DNA of 64,000 bases from Fibrobacter sp. UWB10. Lineage in GTDB: Bacteria; Fibrobacterota; Fibrobacteria; Fibrobacterales; Fibrobacteraceae. Made by a program: the position numbers and the translations under genes. This document shows, in pieces, positions 24,522 to 32,590 of this stretch. The notes under the pieces were generated by a model. It searched no databases. It had not been told where the DNA came from and was given only the letters and a program-made list of their open reading frames with translations. Positions within the stretch are counted from its first letter, which is position 1; every line of letters starts with the position of its first letter. The DNA lies in NCBI RefSeq assembly GCF_900182935.1, contig NZ_FXUE01000003.1, positions 124,001 to 188,000 on the forward strand, in the 5' to 3' direction.

Positions 24522-25592
24522 ATGCCTGTACAGATTAACGCATTAGAGTTACAGAAAATTCTAGAAATTACTCCAGCATCACAAAATATCATGCTTACGG
24601 GGAAGCATGGTATTGGAAAATCGCAGATTTTGGAGAAATTCTTTGCCGAACGGGGTGAAAAAGTTGTCATTCTTTTCCTTGGTCAGATGAGTGACCCAGG
24701 CGATTTGATTGGGCTCCCGCGACTTGACGAAAAAACGGGCAAAACGTATTTTATGCCCCCATATTGGTTCCCGACAGACGGGACTCCAGTCGTTCTCTTT
24801 TTAGATGAACTCAATCGTGCCCGTCCAGAAGTATTGCAGACGATTATGGATTTGACGCTAAATTGTACGCTTGCAGGTCGCAAACTTCCTGAAGGTTCTC
24901 GGGTCATCAGCGCGGTCAATGACGGTGAGGAGTATCAATTAACCGACCTCGATCCCGCTTTAGTAAGTCGTTTTAACATCTACAATTTTCTGCCCACTGT
25001 TCAAGAATGGTTGTTGTGGGCGACAAAAGCAGGCTTAGATAAGCGTGTACTTGACTTTATTTCAAGATACCCCGAAATGCTTGACGGAAAGGAATTCTCG
25101 CGAGAAGATCAAGGACTAGAAAAATCTCCTGACCGAAGAGGTTGGGAGCGAGTGTCTAAAATTTTGCAGCAAAACGAAGCGGAACCACTGTTAAAGACCG
25201 TTGTTGCGGGAATTATCGGAATGCCTGCGGCATCAAAGTTCTTCGCATTCTTTAATCAAAAACTTTTGCCAAATGCAAAGGAAATATTGCTTGGATCCTT
25301 CGCGAACATCAAATCAACTCTGAAGAAATGCACAACTCCAGAATTAGCGACCATCAACGAGGAATTATTCCGCTTTATAGAAACTAAGGGCTTCGCAGAA
25401 AATGACGAAAGTGTGGTCTCAAAGAATCTGTTGGCATATTTTTCTTTTCTGACAGACACGAAAAAACGAGAGGCTCAGGCTCATTTTGCCAATCAGTTTT
25501 CATCTTCGCAATATCCCACTGCAATGACATTCATCATTATGCATTGTCCTGAATTGTTCAAAGAAATAACGTCATTCGTAAAATCAATATGA
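24522..25592 (+). CDS. MoxR-family AAA+ ATPase
   Basis: A 356-residue AAA+ ATPase. Seen: Walker A GKHGIGKSQ (about residues 27-35), Walker B VVLFLDELNRA (about 90-100) followed by the MoxR-style PEVLQTIMDLTLN, sensor 1 RVISAVN, and DPALVSRF with the arginine finger. The C-terminal 150 residues are a helical lid. MoxR proteins act as chaperone-like ATPases together with VWA-domain partners to activate or assemble targets. Here the VWA gene overlaps it by 4 bases (ATGA), which is the usual pairing. No ribosome site is needed as the start lies 2 bases from the previous stop. Confidence 0.9.
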   Translation: MPVQINALELQKILEITPASQNIMLTGKHGIGKSQILEKFFAERGEKVVILFLGQMSDPGDLIGLPRLDEKTGKTYFMPPYWFPTDGTPVVLFLDELNRARPEVLQTIMDLTLNCTLAGRKLPEGSRVISAVNDGEEYQLTDLDPALVSRFNIYNFLPTVQEWLLWATKAGLDKRVLDFISRYPEMLDGKEFSREDQGLEKSPDRRGWERVSKILQQNEAEPLLKTVVAGIIGMPAASKFFAFFNQKLLPNAKEILLGSFANIKSTLKKCTTPELATINEELFRFIETKGFAENDESVVSKNLLAYFSFLTDTKKREAQAHFANQFSSSQYPTAMTFIIMHCPELFKEITSFVKSI

Positions 25593-26836
25593 CCGCTATT
25601 GAAAGAATCAAGAAAATAAGTGAAGAGTGGTTCTTGACGGAACCTCTACTTTTTGTCGCATACTGTAGCCATGAATTATGCGAGAATTCTGAGATAAGTG
25701 TTCCTATGCGAACTGGAAATCGAAAAATTGAGTTTTCGCCTCAAATTCTTGACAAAACATCTGACGAAATGTTGGAGGAATATTTGAAAATTGAAATATT
25801 CCGAATACTACTAAAACACCCCTACCAACGGCAGCCCCCTTTTGCACAAAAGGCTTTGCTTGCCATGGCGAGTAATGTTACTATTGCCGATGTTTATGAA
25901 GTTCCGAAAGTAATTAAAGATCAAATGAGTGGAACAGAATATTCTTTGCCAACTGGTTTATGTTTTGAAGAATACTACTGTCTATTAAAAGAAAATCCCT
26001 CGACGAAAACAAATGGGGCAAATTTTGGAGACCATGCAGAAAAAAAGCAATCGCAAAGTGAAAATAGTGAATATGAAATCAATTCCAATGAAAAGGGAAA
26101 CGGTAAAGTAGAATGCGGCTCGAATGAAAATCTGCAAAATATCCACAATGCACAAATAGCGGGACTTTGGGAAGAAGACGATGAATCTTGCTGCGCTATA
26201 AATGACTTAATTGAAGTCGCTTTGGCGAATAATACGTGGGGCACTGTTCCCGGTCAAATGCAGAGCCTTATTAAGGTGAGCCTAAAAGTGGATATGGATT
26301 ACCGTAAAATGTTAAGTACATTTAAAACTTCGGTAATTTCAAGCAAGCGATATCTTACGCGGATGCGGCCTAATCGTCGTTTCGGATTCAATGCAATGGG
26401 AAATCGTTATAAACTGGCGACAAATTTGCTCATTGCTATTGATGTAAGCGGTTCCGTAACAGATAGAAGCATTTCTTTCTTTTTGTCGGTACTCAATAGA
26501 TTTTTCAAGTATGGTGTCGAAAAAGTGGATGTCCTCCAATTTGATGCAAATATTCAAGGTGACATAAAGCCTTTTAAAAAGGCCTGCAAAGCTATTGAAG
26601 TTGTAGGGCGAGGAGGAACAAGTTTTCAGCCGGCTGCGGATTACTATTGCGCCCATCCGGAATATGACGGGTTGATTTTCTTTACCGATGGATACGCCAA
26701 ACTTCCCGTTTACAAAACTAAGCGCCCTATTGATGTATTGTGGGTCCTTTGTAGTAAAAATGCGTATAAAGATAACTGCGGATGGATTAGAAAATTAAAA
26801 CGGAACCGAGTCACTTACATACCGAGGAATGAATGA
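25589..26836 (+). CDS. VWA-domain protein, DUF2201-like
   Basis: A 415-residue protein with an N-terminal domain resembling the putative metallopeptidase-like part of DUF2201 proteins, a Ser/Asn/Lys-rich linker (about residues 140-185) and a C-terminal von Willebrand A domain. The metal-dependent adhesion site is intact: IAIDVSGSV (about residue 282), RGGTSFQPA and FFTDGYA (about 367). The usual HExxH of the metallopeptidase part is not seen; LLKHPYQRQ occupies the place. Partner of the MoxR ATPase. MoxR-VWA pairs occur in metal insertion, stress tolerance and phage defence; nothing here decides among these. Confidence 0.85.
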   Translation: MTAIERIKKISEEWFLTEPLLFVAYCSHELCENSEISVPMRTGNRKIEFSPQILDKTSDEMLEEYLKIEIFRILLKHPYQRQPPFAQKALLAMASNVTIADVYEVPKVIKDQMSGTEYSLPTGLCFEEYYCLLKENPSTKTNGANFGDHAEKKQSQSENSEYEINSNEKGNGKVECGSNENLQNIHNAQIAGLWEEDDESCCAINDLIEVALANNTWGTVPGQMQSLIKVSLKVDMDYRKMLSTFKTSVISSKRYLTRMRPNRRFGFNAMGNRYKLATNLLIAIDVSGSVTDRSISFFLSVLNRFFKYGVEKVDVLQFDANIQGDIKPFKKACKAIEVVGRGGTSFQPAADYYCAHPEYDGLIFFTDGYAKLPVYKTKRPIDVLWVLCSKNAYKDNCGWIRKLKRNRVTYIPRNE

Positions 26837-26841
26837 AATAA

Positions 26842-27183
26842 GTGCAAAATCCTATAAAACTGGAAGAGGCAAAGGAAGAGAAAATTGTGGATGTAATGGA
26901 GCAGAATATCAATGCCGTCATTCCGCAAATGATGGCTTCTGCTGGGTATATATGGAACCTATATTATGACGTTACAAGAAAACATTATGTGTTACAGGTG
27001 AAATTGAAAAGACGAAAGATGATTGAGATTAACCTTAACGAAAATAATTTTCTGACAATAATTCCCGAACAGTTGACTATTATCGCTCAAATTTATCAGG
27101 TGTTTGAAAAAGTCCCCTTTGCAGTGAACATTAGGAATTGTGGCCGAAACATCGATTGGAAAACAGGGAATACGCGGATTTAA
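26842..27183 (+). CDS. Small hypothetical protein sharing a domain with the 29363 gene
   Basis: A 113-residue protein, starting at a GTG 5 bases after the VWA stop, so likely translated by coupling. It aligns by eye with the C-terminal 75 residues of the protein at 29363: both have a (M)xSxxYxWNL turn, a short beta strand with LxV, a strand ending in (E)xNxxNF/NYL, and PxxLxxIxxxxExFxKxxPxxI. Many lines of the pattern match although identity is low. The fold is unknown. The two genes belong to the same island and may act on the same target. Confidence 0.65.
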   Translation: MQNPIKLEEAKEEKIVDVMEQNINAVIPQMMASAGYIWNLYYDVTRKHYVLQVKLKRRKMIEINLNENNFLTIIPEQLTIIAQIYQVFEKVPFAVNIRNCGRNIDWKTGNTRI

Positions 27184-27275
27184 TATGGTGAACAAAATGT
27201 ATTCCATGTTGGAGTAATTTTCTTGAGTTTTTGGAGGAAAATAAGTATAGATTTAGAAGAAAAAGAGGTGCTACC

Positions 27276-28691
27276 ATGCTTTATAGTGTCAATTTCAATA
27301 AAGACAATATAAATTCCTTCGTTAATTCCGATGAGGATGAACAGAAAAAAGAATTAATAACGGAGAAACTCAAAAAATTGAAGACTATACAAAGTCTTTC
27401 TTTTGAACAATTAACAAATCGAATGAAAGAAAAGGAAGTTGTCAAAGTTGTTAGCTGCTATTATGGTATAAATCAATTAAATGATTTCTTAAAAAATTTA
27501 ACCGGGAGAAATCGGTCTACTGATGTTATTCTTTGTGCAACTGGAGTCTCTAAGGAAAATTGGGATGTTCAAGTGAAAGCGTTATTAGATGATAAAATGG
27601 GCGTTCGATTGGGACAACGGCAAAATGTTTACTTGTATACGAAATTTGCTTTATTGCATTCTAAAATCTATTTCTCTAAAAGTATTCGCTATTCATCTGC
27701 TTATGGGGCTACATGCCTTTTGGGAAGCGCCAATCTTAGTCAAAATGCATTTGAATGCAACGAGGAAATTTTAGCTGATATATATGATGATGAAACAAAA
27801 AATGCTGTTGAAAACTATATAGATTTCATTTTAAGTGATAAAGACAACCTTATTGATATTAGGGCTTTGCAAAACCAAAAACGAAAGGAAGGGGCAAACT
27901 TTAAACTTGATTTGACAAATTACGGACAACAAACAACAAGTGTGTTAGATTGCTTGTTGTCTGGCTATTTGGCTTTTAAGTGCAGTCGTAATTTTTCTTT
28001 AGGTTTTTCGAATGACGATTGGAGAAAGGAAATCAATAATACTACAGAGAACACTGAATATATAAAAAATCAAAAAACTCTTGATATGGCCGCTGTTTTG
28101 GGTGTCGAGGGGTTAGATGAATTTAATGATGATTCAGAGGAAGAAAAAAAATCAGACTCAACATCACAAAAGAAACATCGTATTTCAATAAGAGCAAATT
28201 CAATAGAAACATGCTTTGGATATTGGGTTCCTCAAGAAGCTATTGCTAAAATATATTCTTTAATAAAAAATCCACAAAAAGAGGATGATTACAAAAAAAT
28301 TAAAGAGGTGATTAAAGGAGCGCTTGAAAACAATCAAAAAAAACTAACAGATGACGTGCATAAAAGGTTGATGAAAGCTTTTGATGATGTCGGATTGGCT
28401 GAATCAAGGAGAGATTATTTTGAAGCTAAAATTGTTGATCATATAGAAACAAAGTTGCGTTACTATGAAAAAAATAAGAGTCTCTACCTTTCTGGCTGTT
28501 ATTTTATTACGCCCATGCCGAATTTCTTTGAAGATCCTACCACTAAATTGGAGTTCCTAGATTCTTTTTGGGAGAATGTACAATTTAGAAGAGATTCAAA
28601 CTATATTGCTAAAAATATATATAATCTTTTTAAGGGAGATGGCGATGAAATGATGGATTTGTCTAATGAACTGAATGAAGTTTGGGATTAA
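27276..28691 (+). CDS. Phospholipase D-like domain protein
   Basis: A 471-residue soluble protein. The start is the ATG at 27276 behind AGAGGTG; a TTG at 27231 in frame is unlikely. A PLD-superfamily half-site is visible: FALLHSKIYF (about residues 125-134) and, after a loop, TCLLGSANLSQNAFECNEE (about 146-164), i.e. HxK followed by GSxN. Only one such site is present, as in PLD-type nucleases that dimerise. The C-terminal 250 residues are charged and unassigned. The gene is AT-rich relative to the flanking core genes, a sign of transfer. Likely a nuclease or phosphodiesterase effector. Confidence 0.8.
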   Translation: MLYSVNFNKDNINSFVNSDEDEQKKELITEKLKKLKTIQSLSFEQLTNRMKEKEVVKVVSCYYGINQLNDFLKNLTGRNRSTDVILCATGVSKENWDVQVKALLDDKMGVRLGQRQNVYLYTKFALLHSKIYFSKSIRYSSAYGATCLLGSANLSQNAFECNEEILADIYDDETKNAVENYIDFILSDKDNLIDIRALQNQKRKEGANFKLDLTNYGQQTTSVLDCLLSGYLAFKCSRNFSLGFSNDDWRKEINNTTENTEYIKNQKTLDMAAVLGVEGLDEFNDDSEEEKKSDSTSQKKHRISIRANSIETCFGYWVPQEAIAKIYSLIKNPQKEDDYKKIKEVIKGALENNQKKLTDDVHKRLMKAFDDVGLAESRRDYFEAKIVDHIETKLRYYEKNKSLYLSGCYFITPMPNFFEDPTTKLEFLDSFWENVQFRRDSNYIAKNIYNLFKGDGDEMMDLSNELNEVWD

Positions 28692-28716
28692 TCATTAGTC
28701 TTTGTTAACTTTAAAG

Positions 28717-28743
28717 CGGCAACCAAGGTAATCTTGGTTGCCG
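28717..28743 (+). terminator. Bidirectional terminator hairpin
   Basis: Perfect 11-base stem CGGCAACCAAG / CTTGGTTGCCG with a 5-base loop, between the convergent PLD-like gene and the small gene at 28771. T-rich on both sides. Confidence 0.75.
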
Positions 28744-28770
28744 TTTCGAAAATAGCGAGCACTCAAGGAA

Positions 28771-29091
28771 CTAATTTATATAAATAGTGACCACTTTTCT
28801 CGGCTTAACGAAACAATCACAAAGCATATTGTCATCTTTACACTCATAAGCCATCGCTTCGCCCGTTTCCATAAGGCTCTTTAGGCTCTCAAAAATGAGC
28901 CACATCTCTTTATGATATGTCGTGATGGCATACACGAGATTCTTTGGGTTGATGGATGCTACTCTAATTTTTTCGTTTCTGTAAAGCATGTCCTTGATAT
29001 TCTGCGATTTTCCATTAGCCAAAAAATGGAAATGAAGAATATATTCGTTTTGTCTTTGCATAGCCGACTTCATCGGATTCGTTTCAATCAT
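28771..29091 (-). CDS. Small hypothetical protein
   Basis: A 106-residue soluble protein with a good AAAGGGG ribosome site. Middle part: YRNEKIRVASINPKNLVYAITTYHKEMWLIFESLKSL; C-terminal part has DDNMLCDCFVKPRKVV with two cysteines. Not recognised. It is transcribed toward the PLD-like gene and away from 29363. A 12-base inverted repeat (29122-29149) lies just upstream of its start and may regulate it. Confidence 0.6.
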   Translation of the reverse strand: MIETNPMKSAMQRQNEYILHFHFLANGKSQNIKDMLYRNEKIRVASINPKNLVYAITTYHKEMWLIFESLKSLMETGEAMAYECKDDNMLCDCFVKPRKVVTIYIN

Positions 29092-29121
29092 AAAAGACCC
29101 CTTTATATAAAGTTACACAAC

Positions 29122-29149
29122 TAGCATCTATTTCATAAAATAAATGCTA
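29122..29149 (-). promoter_or_regulatory. 12-base inverted repeat upstream of small gene
   Basis: TAGCATCTATTT / AAATAAATGCTA with one wobble and a 4-base loop, 30 bases upstream of the ATG at 29091. Operator or leader hairpin. Confidence 0.4.
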
Positions 29150-29174
29150 TCCTATATTGAAACGCTATATTGAT

Positions 29175-29194
29175 TTTAACGAGTTGTCGTTAAA
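29175..29194. promoter_or_regulatory. Perfect inverted repeat TTTAACGA-N4-TCGTTAAA
   Basis: Eight-base arms with a 4-base spacer in the divergent intergenic region between 29091 and 29363. No T run follows on either strand that would mark a terminator, so an operator is more likely. Confidence 0.4.
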
Positions 29195-29297
29195 TATGTT
29201 TGTATTTTAATATGTTTAAAGCAGCTAATTGTTGCTTAATATACAAAATAGAAAATTTTTATTAAAACTACAACAGTAATAATCATTTTTTTTCGTA

Positions 29298-29330
29298 ACG
29301 TCTCTATTTGTCGCGTAGAGTATGTATTTT
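29298..29330 (+). promoter_or_regulatory. WYL-type promoter site of the 29363 gene
   Basis: CTATTTGTCGC is identical to the site at 23100-23110. TTGTCGCGT is followed after 8 bases by TATTTT (29325-29330). The left palindrome half is degenerate (ACGT instead of GCGA). Confidence 0.55.
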
Positions 29331-29362
29331 GAAGATGTCTATTCACTTCTCCAACCTACTCT

Positions 29363-30097
29363 ATGCATAATCATTCAGAAAATTCCGCCAAGTCCAAATC
29401 CGACGCTTGTCATAATTTCTGGCAGCCGCTTGTCAAGAAGATTTATGCCTGCAATACCGACGGAATCTTCCCGGATAAGGATGGTGTTTATGCGGCTTTT
29501 GTTCGCTTGCAAAAGACGCGGCCAAATGGAGGCTTCGAAATTTCTTATAAGCAAGAATCCAGGGGCTATCGCGAATGCGATAAGACGCAGGCCATCTGCA
29601 TTTCGAAATCTTTTGAGGGGCGGGGATCTATCGGCCTTATCGTGAATTGCGAGGCCGAGTTTTTAAGCATTCATTTTGAGTATGCGGATATAGAAGCGTT
29701 CAACGTCCCTTTTCGGCGCTGTCAATGTGACCTCGGCGCCACTCTCGATAATTTCGCAAATTTCATCGAGGAATTTCCAAGTTACTGCGAACAGTCTTCA
29801 AGAATCATAACCGAGATCGAAAAAGAGCGGAAGCTGGAAGAAATCGCACGGGATACAATCCGTGCGACGGTTTCGCACATTATGGAATCTTCAAAGTACT
29901 CCTGGAATTTGACCGAAAATGAAAATACCTTTTCGCTAGAAGTCTCAATTAATGACGAATACACCGTCGAAATGGATTTCAACACTCAAAATTATCTAGA
30001 ACGAATCCCGGCTTTGCAAGGTATCTTGAAACAAACGGAAAACTTCTTAAAAGAAATTCCGCTCCCGATAACGATTCAGTTACAAGAAAAATCTTGA
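29363..30097 (+). CDS. Hypothetical protein with C-terminal domain shared with 26842
   Basis: A 244-residue soluble protein, not recognised. Residues about 1-150 are unique (for example GIFPDKDGVYAAFVRLQKTRPNGGF), and the last 75 match the small protein at 26842 in pattern (MESSKYSWNL, then a strand, NTQNYLERIPAL, and a helix ending KEIPLPITI). No signal peptide. It has its own WYL-type promoter, and no clear ribosome site before the ATG. I infer that it belongs to the same functional module as the MoxR-VWA operon. Confidence 0.7.
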   Translation: MHNHSENSAKSKSDACHNFWQPLVKKIYACNTDGIFPDKDGVYAAFVRLQKTRPNGGFEISYKQESRGYRECDKTQAICISKSFEGRGSIGLIVNCEAEFLSIHFEYADIEAFNVPFRRCQCDLGATLDNFANFIEEFPSYCEQSSRIITEIEKERKLEEIARDTIRATVSHIMESSKYSWNLTENENTFSLEVSINDEYTVEMDFNTQNYLERIPALQGILKQTENFLKEIPLPITIQLQEKS

Positions 30098-30218
30098 GGT
30101 GCAAAAATTTCCTCCTTTAATTGTTGTTCCCCTTGACAATCGTCATCCATGAATTTATATTTGTAGTGAACAAGTGTGTAGTCTCGTCTTTTTTGCATGT
30201 AGACGAGAAGGAGTTTAG

Positions 30219-31196
30219 ATGAAGAACGATGTAACGGCGATTGCCAAATCCGAATTTTCCCTGATAGACGAAAATATGCTCAAGTCGCGGATATATACAA
30301 TTCGCGGGCTCAAGGTCATGCTTGATGCCGACTTGGCGGAAATTTATGGATATAGTACGAAGGCTTTTAACCAACAGGTTAAGAATAATATCGAAAAATT
30401 TGATGAAGACTTTCGATTTCAGCTGTGTAGAAATGAATACCGTGAAATTCTAGGGTCAAAATTTTTGACCCTAGAACAGGGAAAATATTCAAAAACAAGC
30501 CCTTACGCCTTTACTGAGCAAGGCATTTACATGCTTATGACCGTTCTTAAAGGTGAGCGAGCGACGGCGCAAAGCAAGGCTCTTATCCGTCTTTTTAAGC
30601 AGATGAAGGACTACATCATTGCGGAAAATCGGAATTTATTGGGTTATGACGGCATTGCCCAAATTGCCGTGCAAACGGAACGGAATACCAAGGATATTGC
30701 GGACATTCAGTCCGACCTTCAGAAGGTTATGGAAAATTTTGTCGATCCTTCGACTTTCAAGCATTTCTTGATTTTGGATGGGCGGAGGCTGGACGCTGAT
30801 GTCGCCTATACGCAAATTTACGGTATGGCGAAGAAGTCCATCACGATTATCGATGACTATGTCGGTGTAAAGACGCTTGACCTGCTGCGCGGAATCGCCA
30901 AGGGCGTTTCCGTAACGATCTATAGCGATGAAAATGGTTACGAATCACTGACTGAACAGATTCAGAAGGATTTCTTGAAGGCGCGCCCTGATGTTAAATT
31001 CAATAAGAAAGAAACGAAAGAAAAATTCCACGACCGCTATATCTTTCTGGACTACGGATTAAGAGGAGAAAAACTTTTCCACTGCGGCGCTTCAAGTAAA
31101 GATGCGGGCAACAAAATCACTACCATCATGCAGATTGAAAACACGGAAATTTATCATGTTTTGGTGGAAAAATTATCCGTCAAGCCTCAGTTATGA
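30219..31196 (+). CDS. ORF6N-domain protein with C-terminal HDR/PLD-like domain
   Basis: A 325-residue protein. Residues about 20-125 are an ORF6N domain (IYTIRGLKVMLDADLAEIYG, then FQLCRNEY), a DNA-associated module of phages and mobile elements. A coiled stretch follows (NTKDIADIQSDLQKVM). The last 140 residues (DGRRLDADVAYTQIYGMAKK, IIDDYVGVKTLDLLRG, HDRYIFLD, HCGASSKDAGNKIT) share motif order with the RhuM-family protein at 41654 and look like a PLD-type fold with an HDR motif at about residue 272. A GAAGGAG ribosome site precedes the ATG. Its 3' end overlaps the convergent SLOG-like gene by 17 bases. Confidence 0.8.
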   Translation: MKNDVTAIAKSEFSLIDENMLKSRIYTIRGLKVMLDADLAEIYGYSTKAFNQQVKNNIEKFDEDFRFQLCRNEYREILGSKFLTLEQGKYSKTSPYAFTEQGIYMLMTVLKGERATAQSKALIRLFKQMKDYIIAENRNLLGYDGIAQIAVQTERNTKDIADIQSDLQKVMENFVDPSTFKHFLILDGRRLDADVAYTQIYGMAKKSITIIDDYVGVKTLDLLRGIAKGVSVTIYSDENGYESLTEQIQKDFLKARPDVKFNKKETKEKFHDRYIFLDYGLRGEKLFHCGASSKDAGNKITTIMQIENTEIYHVLVEKLSVKPQL

Positions 31197-31590
31197 TTCT
31201 GTACGGTTTCTTCAATTCCTTTATGCGGCGGATGTTTTCGCCGGTGCCTTTGCTTTTTCCGTCCCAAACCATGAGAGCCGTATCGCAGTCTTGCGCCATT
31301 TGGATGTCTTTCACATACTGGAATGCGTTTCCTGTAAGGCCTTTGGCGGCTTCTGCGCAAGAACGCACTTTTGCACCTGTAACATAGTTGTTCCTTGGCG
31401 TTTCACCGCTGCAATAAATGGTCACGTTACCGCACCCTTTGGATTCCAAATACTTTTGTACCGCAACGTCAACGCCGTAACAATCTCCTACAAGAAATTC
31501 TGTACCCAGGGCAATATGTTCGTCAAGTAAAGATTTCACTTCTTCGGACAATGCCGAAATTGACTTTGAACCGGAGATGAAAACTTTCAT
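31180..31590 (-). CDS. SLOG-like nucleotide-sensing protein
   Basis: A 136-residue protein with a Rossmann-like pattern: MKVFISGSKSI at the start, EFLVGDCYGVDVAVQKYL (Gly-Asp-x3-Val-Asp phosphate loop), VTIYCSGETPRNN and DTALMVWDGKSKGTGENI. These are the marks of the SLOG superfamily, which binds nucleotide ligands such as NAD- or ADP-ribose derivatives, and often occurs in conflict systems. The start codon shares one base with the stop of the preceding gene (TGATG). It is the last gene of a four-gene operon starting at 33657. Confidence 0.7.
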   Translation of the reverse strand: MKVFISGSKSISALSEEVKSLLDEHIALGTEFLVGDCYGVDVAVQKYLESKGCGNVTIYCSGETPRNNYVTGAKVRSCAEAAKGLTGNAFQYVKDIQMAQDCDTALMVWDGKSKGTGENIRRIKELKKPYRIITEA

Positions 31591-31967
31591 CAGCCCTCCT
31601 TTTTTATATAGAAGAATCGGTTAAGTTCGTGGTCGGTTCCGATGGTTTTACCATAGCAGATAAGAACCCACGGGTTTGGCCACGCCTTGTCAATGGCGTC
31701 TAAGAAGGCTTTTTCCATTTCTACGGCTCTTTTGTCAAGATCCGTGGCGTCGACAACGATGTCGATGTGGGCAAGGAGCCCTTTATGTTCGGTAAGCCGC
31801 GAAAACGCCTCTAAATTGTTTTCCTGGATCTCGTTCCCATTGTTCGCAAGAATGTAGCCTGCGATATATTCCCACATCTCGTTCCGTTCTTTTTCGTCTG
31901 CATACGAACGCTTTACTAGCGATTTCAAGTCGTTGTATTTTTGTGTCGATGTCATAATAGTGTTCAT
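31590..31967 (-). CDS. Hypothetical protein in SLOG operon
   Basis: A 125-residue soluble protein with a GGAG ribosome site. Helical N-terminus (YNDLKSLVKRSYADEKERNEMWEYIAGYIL) and a strand-rich C-terminus (AHIDIVVDATDLD, PNPWVLICYGKTIGTD). No family recognised. It sits 11 bases after the hydrolase gene and overlaps the SLOG-like gene by one base, so all three are co-translated. Confidence 0.7.
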   Translation of the reverse strand: MNTIMTSTQKYNDLKSLVKRSYADEKERNEMWEYIAGYILANNGNEIQENNLEAFSRLTEHKGLLAHIDIVVDATDLDKRAVEMEKAFLDAIDKAWPNPWVLICYGKTIGTDHELNRFFYIKKEG

Positions 31968-31978
31968 ATTTGAACTCC

Positions 31979-32590
31979 TTATTTTAATTTATCTTCAGAA
32001 TTTAGCAACTTCATCAACTCTATTAGTCGAAATTCATTTCTTGAAAAATGATGGTCTTGCCCTGGCACAACCACAACGTGCATGTTTTCACGTTCGTGGA
32101 GCTTGAGAAGGCCTGCTAAATGTGTCGAAGGGTCAAGACTTCCGAAAACGAATATCATCATGTCGCCATCAAACGCCTTGGCGCTACGGCATATCCTAGT
32201 TGTGTTTATCATGAGCGGAGGGTTCACCAATAGAAAACGGCTGATTTCTGGGAACAGCGCTCGGCCTATGCACCCGATGGATGCGCCCATCGACATTCCC
32301 ATAAAATAGATTTGTGTCTGCCCGCTAATCTCAAATTCAGATTTTACCACTTCGGCAAATTGAATCATTTGGATTATGTCCGATGATGGAGTAGATGCGC
32401 AAACTACCGAAAACCCGTACAGGTCCCGCATTTCGCAAGCGAGTTTCAAGTACTTGTTGCGATACCCGTAAATGGAACCATCTTGTCCAGCTTTTATCAG
32501 CAGAATTTTCTGTCGATTGCCGCCGAAGATGAATCCGTAATCAACTTGATTTTCTCCATCGCCCAAAGATTTAATTAAATCGAATTGCAT
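31979..32590 (-). CDS. Alpha/beta hydrolase-like protein
   Basis: A 203-residue protein with an alpha/beta-hydrolase arrangement: the nucleophile elbow GMSMGAS (G-x-S-x-G, around residue 98), an acid in FVFGSLDPS (about 150) and a His in VPGQDHHF (about 178). No signal peptide, so cytoplasmic. The enzyme could cleave an ester or thioester; the substrate is unknown. Its first codons overlap the end of the 360-residue gene upstream by 16 bases. In the context of a SLOG-like sensor and WYL control it may be the effector of a stress system. Confidence 0.75.
   Translation of the reverse strand: MQFDLIKSLGDGENQVDYGFIFGGNRQKILLIKAGQDGSIYGYRNKYLKLACEMRDLYGFSVVCASTPSSDIIQMIQFAEVVKSEFEISGQTQIYFMGMSMGASIGCIGRALFPEISRFLLVNPPLMINTTRICRSAKAFDGDMMIFVFGSLDPSTHLAGLLKLHERENMHVVVVPGQDHHFSRNEFRLIELMKLLNSEDKLK

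Noticed and set aside
27200-27225. Possible sixth copy of the TTTGGAG element (GTTGGAGTAATTTTC)
   Set aside because: One base differs in the core and there is no TCGG at the fixed distance; it is not upstream of a metal gene.
27231-27275. TTG start extending the PLD-like protein by 15 residues
   Set aside because: The ATG at 27276 has a well-placed AGAGGTG, and the extension is basic and unlike the domain start.
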